From the NCBI GenBank assembly GCA_029263395.1, contig JAJCXO010000176.1:1-64000 (forward strand): a DNA stretch of 64,000 bases, given 5' to 3'. Below are positions 43,466 to 52,440 of the stretch, piece by piece (the stretch's first letter is position 1; each line of letters starts with the position of its first letter). The position numbers were made by a program, and so were the translations under genes. The notes below the pieces were generated by a model. The model saw only the letters and a list, made by a program, of their open reading frames with translations, was not told the origin of the DNA and searched no databases. Source of the DNA: Acidobacteriota bacterium. Lineage in GTDB: Bacteria > Acidobacteriota > Thermoanaerobaculia > Multivoradales > J023.

Positions 43466-44934
43466 TGCGGAAATCACAGATGATGCGAGATCGGCTTCGA
43501 GGACTGACCGGGTGGATGTCGACTGGGCTGATGTTGCTCAGCCTGGTGGCCTGCCAAGCCCCTTCGACGGATTCGTCAGTTGCCGCCGAAGCACCTGGTG
43601 CGGCTGCTGAGTCACAGGCCACCGATGGCCCGTTGTTGATCACCGACGGTACGGTGGTGACGATGGACGCCACTGACACGATCATCGAAGACGGTGCAGT
43701 GGCGGTGGCGGACGGCCGAATCGTTGCGGTCGGCACAGCGAGCGAGCTACAAGCGGAGTATGCCTCGGCACGGCGGGTGTCGGCGGGTGGAGGCATCATT
43801 ATGCCGGGGCTGATCAACACCCACACCCATGTGCCGATGGTGCTGTTTCGTGGCTTGGCCGACGATCTCAAGCTGATGGACTGGTTGGAGAATCACATCT
43901 TCCCGGCCGAGGCCAAACATGTGGATGAAGAGTTTGTACGGTGGGGCACGCGGTTGGCCTGTCTCGAGATGCTGCGGGGTGGCACGACCACCTTCGTCGA
44001 CATGTACTTTTTCGAAGATGCGATCGCTGAGGAGGCGGATCGTTGCGGCATGCGGGCGGTGGTCGGCGAGTCGCTGATCGATTTTCCGACCCCCGACCAC
44101 AAAACCTGGGACGCCGCGGTGGCCTATACCCGCAACTTTGTGGCGCGCTGGAAGGGCCATCCACGGATCACTCCGGCGGTGGCGCCGCATGCTCCTTACA
44201 CAGTGTCCGCCGATCATCTGAAGGAAGCCCACGCCTTGGCCGCCGAGCTCGAAGTGCCGTTGGTGATCCATTTGGCGGAGGACCGGACCGCGATCGAACG
44301 GGTGACGAAGGCAACCGGGTTTTCGCCGGTGAACTATTTGGATTCTTTGGGAATTCTCGACGACCGGGTGCTGGCGGCCCACATGGTGTGGCCTAGCCCC
44401 GAGGAGATTGCGCTGCTGGTCGAGCGTGATGTTGGGGTGGCACACAATCCGCAGTCGAATATGAAAATCTCCGCTGGAGTGGCGCCGGTACCGGCCATGC
44501 TGGCGGCTGGGGTGGCGGTGGGCCTTGGCACCGACGGCGCCGCCAGCAACAACGATCTCGATATGTGGGAAGAGATCGACACCGCTGCCAAGCTGCACAA
44601 AGTGACCAGTGCCGACGCCACCGTGGTCTCGGCTCGTGAAGCGTTGCGGATGGCAACAATCGACGGCGCCCGCGCACTCGATATGGAGGCCGAAATCGGC
44701 TCCCTCGAAGTTGGCAAACGGGCGGACGTGATCCTCGTCGGGACCGACGGTTTCCATCAGCAACCGTCATACAACGCCTATTCGTTACTCACTTATTCGA
44801 CCAAGTCGTCGGACGTCGAGACGGTGATCATCGAAGGTCGGGTGGTGATGGAGCAGGGGCAGGTGCTGACCGTTGACGCAGCGGGAGTTTTGGCCAAGGC
44901 AGCAGAGTATCGCGACCGCATCGCGGCTGAGTGA
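43462..44934 (+). CDS. Lipoprotein amidohydrolase, MTA/SAH-deaminase-like
   Basis: 490 residues. The N-terminus has the lipobox LVAC (Cys31), so it is probably a membrane-tethered lipoprotein. Metal site: THTH (His121, His123), APHAPYT, VIHLAED, and the Asp in GTDGAASNNDLDM. The sequence follows the methylthioadenosine / S-adenosylhomocysteine and TRZ/ATZ chlorohydrolase deaminase family, whose members are normally cytosolic. Substrate unproven. Coupled to the NTF2-like gene upstream (ATGA). Confidence 0.85.
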   Translation: MMRKSQMMRDRLRGLTGWMSTGLMLLSLVACQAPSTDSSVAAEAPGAAAESQATDGPLLITDGTVVTMDATDTIIEDGAVAVADGRIVAVGTASELQAEYASARRVSAGGGIIMPGLINTHTHVPMVLFRGLADDLKLMDWLENHIFPAEAKHVDEEFVRWGTRLACLEMLRGGTTTFVDMYFFEDAIAEEADRCGMRAVVGESLIDFPTPDHKTWDAAVAYTRNFVARWKGHPRITPAVAPHAPYTVSADHLKEAHALAAELEVPLVIHLAEDRTAIERVTKATGFSPVNYLDSLGILDDRVLAAHMVWPSPEEIALLVERDVGVAHNPQSNMKISAGVAPVPAMLAAGVAVGLGTDGAASNNDLDMWEEIDTAAKLHKVTSADATVVSAREALRMATIDGARALDMEAEIGSLEVGKRADVILVGTDGFHQQPSYNAYSLLTYSTKSSDVETVIIEGRVVMEQGQVLTVDAAGVLAKAAEYRDRIAAE

Positions 44935-44943
44935 GGTTGGGCC

Positions 44944-45013
44944 GGTTCGCTCGAGCCGCCTCGCTCGAGCCGTCTTAAGCGAACCGTCTTAAGCGAATCG
45001 CCTCGAGCGAACC
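44944..45013. repeat. Cluster of short direct and inverted repeats
   Basis: GGTTCGCTCGAG (44944-44955) is the exact complement of CTCGAGCGAACC (45002-45013). Between them TCGCTCGAGCCG recurs and CGTCTTAAGCGAA occurs twice. Placed right after the amidohydrolase stop, it may act as a terminator. The remainder up to 45246 shows no gene. Confidence 0.6.
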
Positions 45014-45246
45014 GTTATGTTGCGACAGAGTGCCGTAATGTTGTGGCGTAGTGTTACGCGCCTTTGCGTGAGCAATATCCCTGTCGTGGCAGCAATTTTT
45101 CGCCCGAAGATGGCTGCTCCAGACTGGTTTCCATCCTTCTTCTGGCGATCTAAACCACTTATTAACAGTGGTTAAGGGTTGAGGTGCAACCATCGATGGC
45201 GGCGGCTGGCCAATGGCGTGGCGGTGGGCTGATCACACCCGCAGAT

Positions 45247-45354
45247 TTACGGCTGTCATGTAATCTGTAATATAGGCCGTAAGGTATACGTCCTATCCTG
45301 TACAACATGAGGCGGAACACTCTCCACATTGCTTGTGTTGGCCAGAGCCAACAC
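45247..45354 (+). promoter_or_regulatory. Structured leader of the exopolysaccharide genes
   Basis: TTACGGC (45247-45253) pairs with GCCGTAA (45276-45282). A second hairpin, GTGTTGGC, CAGA, GCCAACAC (45335-45354), lies 35 bases before the first start codon. I cannot match it to a known riboswitch class. A leader or attenuator role is inferred from position only. Confidence 0.4.
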
Positions 45355-45389
45355 GAGATTTCTGCCAGGTGGATTCCAGGAGAATGACG

Positions 45390-45524
45390 ATGATCGAGTT
45401 GCCGCTGTTGGTGGGTGCCCTCTTAATGCTGATCGTGTGGCCCGATAGTCGAAGCCAACAACTGCGACCGGCTTATGAGATGGACTGTCAGCTGTCTGAA
45501 GACCACGGACGGGAAAGTAAGTGA
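45390..45524 (+). CDS. 44-residue membrane microprotein
   Basis: MIELPLLVGALLMLIVWPDS forms one membrane helix, followed by a polar tail of about 25 residues. AGGAG lies 7 bases before the ATG at 45390, and its stop overlaps the GTG of the glycosylphosphotransferase gene (GTGA). The coupling argues that it is translated. It could be a small partner of the membrane transferase. Family unknown. Confidence 0.55.
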   Translation: MIELPLLVGALLMLIVWPDSRSQQLRPAYEMDCQLSEDHGRESK

Positions 45525-47008
45525 TTCCTCCTCACCGACATCTGCTGCACGAGTCCTTCAAATTGGTGGACTTGTTCATCATGTCGGTGGCGTTGGTGGC
45601 GGCCTATTGGTTGTCGTCGACAACCGATCTAGCGACGGTGATCGGCCAGCGGGCCAGGCTCGAAAATATCCCAGTGCTGATGGTGCTGTGGATCGCTTGG
45701 CATTTGGTGTTCTATCGCATGGGGTTGTATGGCTCGCGGCGTTTGGTGCCGCGGCACCGCGAAGCGTTGGACATCTTCTGGGCGACGACCCTCGGTAGTC
45801 TGCTGATCTCGAGTGCGGCGTCAATCCTCAACATCCCGCTGCGTAATCCCGAATTCCTGCTGTCGTTCTGGACCCTCAGTACCCTGTTGACCATCATCGG
45901 TCGATTGTCGGTTCGTTTTGCGCTCGAATGGGCGCGGGTGCGCGGGCGCAACTTGCGGAGCGTGTTGGTGGTCGGCACCAACTCCCGGGCGTTGCACTTC
46001 GCGAGTACCCTGCAGCGCAACCCGGAGCTGGGTTACGAGATCCTCGGTTTTGTCGACGAGGAATGGGCTGGTACCGCTGAGCTGTTGCGTCAGGGTGGCG
46101 AGATCGTGGCCGACTTCGACAACCTGAGCCAGTACCTGTCCGACCACGTGATCGACGAGGTAGTGGTGGCGCTGCCGTTCAGCAAGTCGTACGAGCAGTC
46201 CTCTCGTATTCTCAGCATCTGCGAAGTGCAGGGCATCACGGTGCGTTTCCTGTGGCAGTTCTTCGAACCCAAACTGGCGAAGGCGAAGCTCGAGTCGTTC
46301 CAGGAGATGCCGGTACTGACGCTCGAGAGTGGCTCGACTAGCAATGGCCAGCAATTGGCCAAACGGTTGATCGATGTCTTCGTATCGGTCTCGCTGCTTA
46401 TCCTCTTGACACCGGTGGTTCTGTTGGTGGCGGCGGCGGTCAAACTGACGTCCAAAGGCCCAGTCTTCTTCGTGCAAGAACGTGTGGGTTACCGCAAACG
46501 CACCTTCAAGCTGTTCAAGTTTCGCACCATGGTGCCAGATGCCGAGCAGAAATTGGCCGATATTGAGCACCTCAACGAAGTCAGTGGTCCGGTGTTCAAG
46601 ATCAAGAACGATCCACGGGTCACGCGCCTCGGTGCTTTCCTGCGCCAGACCAGTATCGATGAGCTGCCCCAGCTGCTGAATGTTTTCAAAGGCGATATGA
46701 GCTTGGTGGGGCCACGTCCCTTGCCGATCCGTGACTTCAAGGGTTTCGAAGAAGATCAACATCGCCGTCGTTTCAGTGTGCCGCCCGGATTGACGTGCCT
46801 ATGGCAGGTCCGCGGTCGAAACTCGATTCCGTTCGAGCAGTGGATGGAGCTCGATCTGCAGTACATCGACAACTGGTCTCTGTGGCTGGACTTCAAGCTG
46901 TTGCTGTCGACGATCCCGGTCGTGCTGGCCGGTTGGCGCAGGCGCTCCAACGCCGAGTTCTCGGGCACCGCCATCAAGCGACCGGAAAGCGTCCGCACCA
47001 AGGCCTAG
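45521..47008 (+). CDS. Polyprenyl-phosphate glycosylphosphotransferase (WcaJ-type)
   Basis: 495 residues from a GTG. Four N-terminal helices (about 12-125), a Rossmann-like CoA-binding domain (about 140-260), one more helix (about 283-305) and the bacterial sugar transferase domain with KLTSKGPVFFVQERVGY, KLFKFRTMVPDA and DELPQLLNVFKGDMSLVGPR. It loads the first sugar phosphate onto undecaprenyl phosphate and so starts exopolysaccharide repeat units. It heads the row epimerase, GT4, flippase. Confidence 0.92.
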   Translation: MIPPHRHLLHESFKLVDLFIMSVALVAAYWLSSTTDLATVIGQRARLENIPVLMVLWIAWHLVFYRMGLYGSRRLVPRHREALDIFWATTLGSLLISSAASILNIPLRNPEFLLSFWTLSTLLTIIGRLSVRFALEWARVRGRNLRSVLVVGTNSRALHFASTLQRNPELGYEILGFVDEEWAGTAELLRQGGEIVADFDNLSQYLSDHVIDEVVVALPFSKSYEQSSRILSICEVQGITVRFLWQFFEPKLAKAKLESFQEMPVLTLESGSTSNGQQLAKRLIDVFVSVSLLILLTPVVLLVAAAVKLTSKGPVFFVQERVGYRKRTFKLFKFRTMVPDAEQKLADIEHLNEVSGPVFKIKNDPRVTRLGAFLRQTSIDELPQLLNVFKGDMSLVGPRPLPIRDFKGFEEDQHRRRFSVPPGLTCLWQVRGRNSIPFEQWMELDLQYIDNWSLWLDFKLLLSTIPVVLAGWRRRSNAEFSGTAIKRPESVRTKA

Positions 47009-47175
47009 CCGCCCCTTTCGACGCTGGCAGCAACATCCTCTTGGTGAGGAGCGCGTGGTGGGTTTTTCGATAGCCCAACCGTGAGTTTCCAGCGAGCTTG
47101 CGGTTATCATTCGAGCATGTTTTATCTTCTGACCGATGGATCGCGGCAAGTCGCTCTCGCGATAGGATTCTGAGG

Positions 47176-48135
47176 ATGCCGCTACCTGAGCTCGACGGTG
47201 TCGGTGTCCTGATCACCGGCGGAGCTGGTTTTATCGGCTCGCATCTGGCGGACGCGGCGGTGGCGGGTGGTGCCCGGGTGCGTGTATTCGACAATCTGGT
47301 TACCGGACGGCGCGAGAACCTCGCCCATCTAGCGGACGAGATCGAGCTGATCGAAGACGATTTGCGGGATGTTGACGCCTGTCGGCGGGCGTGTGAGGGC
47401 GTCGAGTTGGTGTTCCACCAGGCAGCGTTGGGTTCGGTGCCGAGGTCGCTCAAGGATCCTGCAAGCTCGTTGGCGGTCAACGTCTCGGGTACCGCCAACG
47501 TATTTACCGCTGCGCGAGATGCCGGCTGCCGGCGGGTCGTGTATGCCTCGTCCTCGTCGGTGTATGGCGATAGCCCGGAGCTCCCCAAACAGGTTGGGGT
47601 GGAGGGTGAGCCGTTATCGCCTTATGCCCTGAGCAAGAAGATGAACGAAGACTTGGCACGGGTCTTCCAGCGTTGTTTCGACATGGAGCTGGTGGGCTTG
47701 CGCTACTTCAATGTCTTCGGACCACGCCAACGCCACGATGGGCCCTATGCGGCGGTGATTCCGCGCTTTTTTGCGGCTTACGCCGAAGGCCAGGCGCCGC
47801 TGATTTACGGTGATGGTGAGCAGAGTCGTGACTTTACGTTTGTCGCCGATGCGGTGCGGGCCAATTTATTGGCTGCCGGCACGGCGTCGGCGTCGGCGCA
47901 CGGGGCTTACAACGTAGCGTCGGGCCGGCGAGCGACGGTCAATGAGCTCGCCGCGCTGATCCGTCGGCTGAGTGGTGGCGGCCCGGAGCCGAATCACGCG
48001 CCACCGCGCTCCGGCGACGTGCGACATTCTCTCGCCGATTTAGCCGCGACCACCGCGGGTCTTGGCTATCTACCGGACTTCGACGTCGAGTCGGGTTTGG
48101 CAAAGCTTGCCGAATCGTTGCGGCTTGCGGAGTAG
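47176..48135 (+). CDS. NAD-dependent sugar-nucleotide epimerase
   Basis: 319 residues, extended SDR fold: GGAGFIGSHLAD for NAD, ASSSSVYGD, the YALSK catalytic pair, and RYFNVFGPRQ. Closest in pattern to UDP-GlcNAc/UDP-Glc 4-epimerases (GalE, WbpP). It supplies a nucleotide sugar to the neighbouring glycosyltransferases. The ATG at 47176 places the NAD motif in its usual position near residue 15. Confidence 0.88.
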   Translation: MPLPELDGVGVLITGGAGFIGSHLADAAVAGGARVRVFDNLVTGRRENLAHLADEIELIEDDLRDVDACRRACEGVELVFHQAALGSVPRSLKDPASSLAVNVSGTANVFTAARDAGCRRVVYASSSSVYGDSPELPKQVGVEGEPLSPYALSKKMNEDLARVFQRCFDMELVGLRYFNVFGPRQRHDGPYAAVIPRFFAAYAEGQAPLIYGDGEQSRDFTFVADAVRANLLAAGTASASAHGAYNVASGRRATVNELAALIRRLSGGGPEPNHAPPRSGDVRHSLADLAATTAGLGYLPDFDVESGLAKLAESLRLAE

Positions 48136-48213
48136 GACCCCACTGAACTTGCCGCCTCGGTACAATAGGCGGATGTCGTTCGAAGCCGTCGCTAGTCTCT
48201 TGGAAGTCTGCTG

Positions 48214-49365
48214 TTGCCTGCCGAAAAGCTAAACATCGCTTTTCTCGGGGCACGCGGGGTGATCGGCACCTATAGTGGCATCGAGACGTATTATGAAGAG
48301 GTGGGGTCGCGACTCGCCGAGCGCGGTCATGAGGTGACTGCCTACTGTCGCAACTACTTCACCCCGGATGTACCAACTTACCGAGGAATCAAGGTACGTC
48401 GGTTGCCGTCGTTGCGCGGTAAACATCTGGAAACCCTGTCTCACAGCCTGTTGGCGACGTTCGACTGCCTCGGCCGGGGCTTCGACATTGTGCAATACCA
48501 TGCGATCGGCTCGGCGCCGCTGGCGATTTTGCCGCGATTGTTCGGTCGCAAAACCGTGGTGTCGGTGCGCGGGCTCGATTGGCAACGTGCTAAGTGGGGT
48601 TGGTTCGCTCGCAACTCGTTGCGCTTTGGCGAGTGGGCTTCGGCGCGCTGTCCGACAGCCACTGCCGTGGTGTCGAAGACCTTACAACGGCATTACGAGC
48701 AGGCCCACGGCTGCAAACCTACCATGATCCCCAACGCGGTTGTGCTCGGTGAGCCGCGGCCGATCAAGCTCTTGGCCGAGCACGGCCTGAAGAAAGACGG
48801 CTTCTTGCTGTTTGCCGGACGGATCTCGCCAGAGAAGGGGATCCACACGTTGCTCGAAGCGTTGCGCCCGTTACCGCGCCACAAAACGCTGGTGTTGGCC
48901 GGTGGAACCAGCTATTCCGACGACTACATTCGGCAAGTCCAGGACGCGGCCTGGGACGAGGTAGTGTTTCTTGGGCGTGTGGGTCGTGAGGAGATGGAAG
49001 AGCTTTATAGCGCCTGTTACGCTTTCATCTTGCCGTCGGTCATGGAAGGGTTGTCGATTGCGTTGCTCGAGGCCTTGAGTTACGGCAATTGTATTGTCAC
49101 CACTGATATCCCGGAGAATCTTGAAGTGATCGGCTCGGCGGGGCTGTCGTTTCCGCCCGGCGATGTCGAGGCGCTGCGGGGCGTGCTGGCCAAAATTCTC
49201 GACGATCCGGCGGTGGTGGAGGATTACCGTCGCCAAGCGATCGATCGAGCGCGCTCGCAGCCGGATTGGGACGAGGTGGCGCGTCTCACCGAAGAGTTCT
49301 ATCTGCGGCTGCATCGTGGGGACGCGGTCGGCGCCGACGAGCTGACGAGCTCGGCGGATCGATGA
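48214..49365 (+). CDS. GT4 family glycosyltransferase
   Basis: 383 residues from a TTG. N-terminal FLGARGVIGTYSGIETYYEEV is the start of GT4 enzymes of the WbnK/rhamnosyl type; the C-terminal half has FAGRISPEKGIHTLLEAL and the donor-site EGLSIALLEALSYG. Cytoplasmic. It overlaps the flippase gene by 4 bases. Confidence 0.88.
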   Translation: MPAEKLNIAFLGARGVIGTYSGIETYYEEVGSRLAERGHEVTAYCRNYFTPDVPTYRGIKVRRLPSLRGKHLETLSHSLLATFDCLGRGFDIVQYHAIGSAPLAILPRLFGRKTVVSVRGLDWQRAKWGWFARNSLRFGEWASARCPTATAVVSKTLQRHYEQAHGCKPTMIPNAVVLGEPRPIKLLAEHGLKKDGFLLFAGRISPEKGIHTLLEALRPLPRHKTLVLAGGTSYSDDYIRQVQDAAWDEVVFLGRVGREEMEELYSACYAFILPSVMEGLSIALLEALSYGNCIVTTDIPENLEVIGSAGLSFPPGDVEALRGVLAKILDDPAVVEDYRRQAIDRARSQPDWDEVARLTEEFYLRLHRGDAVGADELTSSADR

Positions 49366-50831
49366 GCCAGACGGTCGCGGACCTCAAACGGCTGGGCGGT
49401 TCGAGCGGGCTGTATGCCATCGGCGAGTTGGCACGCCGCGGCATGGCCTTTTTCCTGCTACCGGTCTACACCCACTATCTCGATCCGGCGGAGTATGGGG
49501 TGCTCGAGCTGTTGAGCGCGCTGTCAGGCATCCTCTTCGCTTGCCTGTTGCTCGGCCTGCCGTCGGCGCTCACCAAGTGTTACCACCGCGACTGCGATAG
49601 CGATCACGACCGAGCCAGCATTCTGCCGACGACCCTGTTGCTCGATTTGCCGGTGTTGTTGGTGGTGGGTTCGTTGGTGGCCGTGTTTGCCGAACCGATC
49701 GGGGTGCTCGTGATCGGTGAGGCTGGCCGTGGACCGTTGATTCAACTCTCGGTGGCAACGGCGGTGGTGCTGAGCATCATGGCGATCATCTTGGCCAGTT
49801 TTCGCGCCAAGGAGCAGGCACTAGCGTTCGTGTGGCTCAACCTGACGCAATTTGTGCCGGCGATGGCGCTCAACATCCTCTTCGTGGTGCGGTTCGAGAT
49901 GGGGATCCTCGGCGTGTTGTGGGGCAATCTGATCTCGAGTGTACTGGCTCTGATCTTTGGCTTGTGGATGGTGCGCCGGGGCACGGTGCTCGAGTTCAAT
50001 CGTCGCCTGGTGCGGCCACTGCTGCACTTTGGGATCCTGCTGGTGCCGGTGATGTTGGCGAGTTGGGCGATCGACATGTCGGATCGTTACGTGCTGCGGA
50101 TCTACCGCAGTTTGGAAGAGGTGGCGGTGTATGGCGTCGGCTACAAGATCGCCATGGTCTTACAGATGGCGATTGTCTGGCCCTTCCAGCTAGCCTGGCC
50201 GGCAGTGTCGTTTTCGATCAGTAAACGTGACGATCACAAGGCGTCCTACGCCCGCGTGTTGACCTATCTGCTGTTGGCGTTGGTGTGGGGCTGGCTTGGT
50301 CTATCGCTGATGGCGCGGGCGGTGCTGACTCCGTTTGTCGGTGAGGCTTACGGCCTGGCTTATCAAGTGGTGGTGCCGGTGGCGCTGGGTTACGTCTTCA
50401 ACGGCATCCACTTCTGTCTCAGCCCCGGTGTCCACATCGCCGGTCGCACCCGTTATTTGACCGTGATTTCAGGCGTAGCGGCGGTGCTCAACCTGGGACT
50501 CAATCTGTGGATTGTGCCACGGTATGGCACCTTGGGTGCCGCCTGGACCACCACCGCAACCTTCCTCTTTATCGCCGGCGCAACCTCAGTGGTGAGCCAG
50601 GCGGCGCATCCGGTGCGTTACGAAACCTTGCGGCTGCTGTCGCTGCTGGCTGCCGGTGGCGTGATCTACGTCGCGGCGGTGGTGTTCGAGCCGTCCGGCA
50701 TGATGGCGCAGATTGCTTGGCATCTGGCGGCGTCATGTGTCGGCTTTCCGACGCTGTTGTTGGCGCTCGGTTTCCTCGACGTGGGTGAGCGTGCGACGGT
50801 GGTGTCCTGGTGGAGACGCTGGCGAGGTTAG
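49362..50831 (+). CDS. Polysaccharide flippase (Wzx/MATE-like)
   Basis: 489 residues with about 12-14 membrane helices. The start SSGLYAIGELARRGMAFFLLPVYTHYLDPAEYG is the usual opening of Wzx-type exporters. It moves lipid-linked repeat units across the inner membrane. Start chosen at the ATG overlapping the GT4 stop (ATGA); a longer frame from 49266 lies within the GT4 gene. Last gene of the rightward exopolysaccharide set. Confidence 0.9.
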   Translation: MSQTVADLKRLGGSSGLYAIGELARRGMAFFLLPVYTHYLDPAEYGVLELLSALSGILFACLLLGLPSALTKCYHRDCDSDHDRASILPTTLLLDLPVLLVVGSLVAVFAEPIGVLVIGEAGRGPLIQLSVATAVVLSIMAIILASFRAKEQALAFVWLNLTQFVPAMALNILFVVRFEMGILGVLWGNLISSVLALIFGLWMVRRGTVLEFNRRLVRPLLHFGILLVPVMLASWAIDMSDRYVLRIYRSLEEVAVYGVGYKIAMVLQMAIVWPFQLAWPAVSFSISKRDDHKASYARVLTYLLLALVWGWLGLSLMARAVLTPFVGEAYGLAYQVVVPVALGYVFNGIHFCLSPGVHIAGRTRYLTVISGVAAVLNLGLNLWIVPRYGTLGAAWTTTATFLFIAGATSVVSQAAHPVRYETLRLLSLLAAGGVIYVAAVVFEPSGMMAQIAWHLAASCVGFPTLLLALGFLDVGERATVVSWWRRWRG

Positions 50832-50845
50832 GAGGGCTTCCAGCT

Positions 50846-51264
50846 ACCCGTTTCTCGCCTCCCAGGGAGGCCTCTGTGGAGCGAGCACGCGGCGAGTATG
50901 TATGAGCAAGAGAACAGGCTTTAGCTCTCCAAACAATTGTAACCAGTAGGGTTGGCAGACGTTAGAGCGCCGAGGCGAGTTACGCAGCCGCGCGCGCAGT
51001 CCACAGGGGGCGACCGGACAACCCACGTTCTTGGACGGGATCTAATTAGGTCCCATTCAAAGAACACGTCGAGAGTTCGGTCGGCCTTGTGGGCTGCGCC
51101 GCAGCTCCAGAACTCGCCGGATCTCTTACAGTAGGCCTAAGTTTTTTGTGGTGCCAACGGAAACGAGATGCCAACAGGTGCGAAGCTCAAACAAGATCGC
51201 TGCTTGCTCGCTCCACAAGACCTCCCTCACCGAGCCGAAAATGGCGAAACGGGACGGGGTCTAG
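50846..51264. repeat. Palindromic pair of MITE-like repeats
   Basis: The left half (50846-51049) is the same as copy 1 at 20-215. The right half (51042-51264) is the same as copy 2 at 22692-22910. The halves face each other and share CTAATTAG (51042-51049) at the centre. Around it GTTCTTGGACGGGATCTA faces TAGGTCCCATTCAAAGAAC. The outer right end reads GGACGGGGTCTAG. The block separates the rightward and leftward exopolysaccharide genes. Confidence 0.85.
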
Positions 51265-51282
51265 TTTGGGGGGATTGGGGGC

Positions 51283-52440
51283 CTACTCCAACAACCGCTC
51301 GTAGAGCGCTTCGTGTTTGGCAACCATCCGTTCCAGCGTAAGCTCCTGTTCGACGTGCTGGCGGGCAGCGTCGCCTAGCCGTCGCCTGAGGTCGGCGTCT
51401 TGCGCCAGACATTCGAGCGCATCGGCGAGGACGGTGGGATCGGCGGCGGGTACGAGCAGCCCCGAGTGGCCATCGTCGAGCAGTTCGGGGACGCCGCCGA
51501 CCCGGGTAGCGACGACGGCGACACCACAGGCCATGGCTTCGAGGACCACGTTGGGGGAACCTTCCTGCAGTGACGATAGAACAAAGACGTCGAACGCTGG
51601 GTAGATGTGCTCGAGCTCGCTGCGTCGGCCTAGGAAGTGAACATGATCGTCGATCTCGAGCTGGTGAGCGTGGGCGGCGAGATCGTCAGCTAACGGGCCG
51701 TCGCCGACCAGAGCAAGTTCGAGCCGGCTGCCTCGACTTCGCGCCAGGGCGGTGGCCTCCAAGAGGTGGTCGAATCCTTTGGAGTTGCTCAGTCGACCGA
51801 CGGCGCCGACCCATACGGTGTTTGGCGCGGTGTGGGTGGCAAGGCCGAGATTGTGACGGGCAGTTGGCCGGTCTGCAGGGCGAAAGCGATCAGGATCGAC
51901 GGCGTTGCCGATGACGGTCACGCGCTCGGGATCAACCCCGTCGTTGCGGACGACGGTGTCGCGTACCGCTTCGGATACCGCCACGGTGTGGTCTGCCAAG
52001 CGTCGCGTCCAACGTACGCCGAGGGTAGCCCGGTGGCCGGTCATCGCGGTCAGGCTGCGCTGGCCAGCAAGGATCCGAACGTTGCGATGGGCCAGACGGC
52101 CACTGATCGACGCCATCATGTTGGCGCGATAGAGCAACGCTTGTACCAGGTCGATCTCCTGGCGGTCGATCAAGCGGGCCAGGCGACGGGCGCCGCGGAC
52201 CATCTCTCCGAGCCTTGCCTGCGGAGCCATGTCGAGCGAGACGACAGGAATACCGCTGTCCGCGATACCACGACCGATCGCGCCGGTTGGGCACAAGCTG
52301 CACACCATCGGATCGAATCGTTGGCGATCAAGGCCGGCGACGAGGTAGGCGAGAAAACTTTCGGTGCCGCCAACATCGCTGGTGGTGATGATGAACAGGA
52401 CTCGCCGCGGTTTGGTCAGCTGGAGGGTGTTGTGGGTCAT
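51283..52440 (-). CDS. GT4 family glycosyltransferase
   Basis: 385 residues. FIITTSDVGGTESFLAYL at the start, VGAVGRLSNSKGFDHLLEAT and EGSPNVVLEAMACGVAVVAT with the donor-binding Glu are standard GT4 features. Last of four leftward genes coupled by short overlaps (52440/52437 with the CapK-like gene). Confidence 0.9.
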   Translation of the reverse strand: MTHNTLQLTKPRRVLFIITTSDVGGTESFLAYLVAGLDRQRFDPMVCSLCPTGAIGRGIADSGIPVVSLDMAPQARLGEMVRGARRLARLIDRQEIDLVQALLYRANMMASISGRLAHRNVRILAGQRSLTAMTGHRATLGVRWTRRLADHTVAVSEAVRDTVVRNDGVDPERVTVIGNAVDPDRFRPADRPTARHNLGLATHTAPNTVWVGAVGRLSNSKGFDHLLEATALARSRGSRLELALVGDGPLADDLAAHAHQLEIDDHVHFLGRRSELEHIYPAFDVFVLSSLQEGSPNVVLEAMACGVAVVATRVGGVPELLDDGHSGLLVPAADPTVLADALECLAQDADLRRRLGDAARQHVEQELTLERMVAKHEALYERLLE

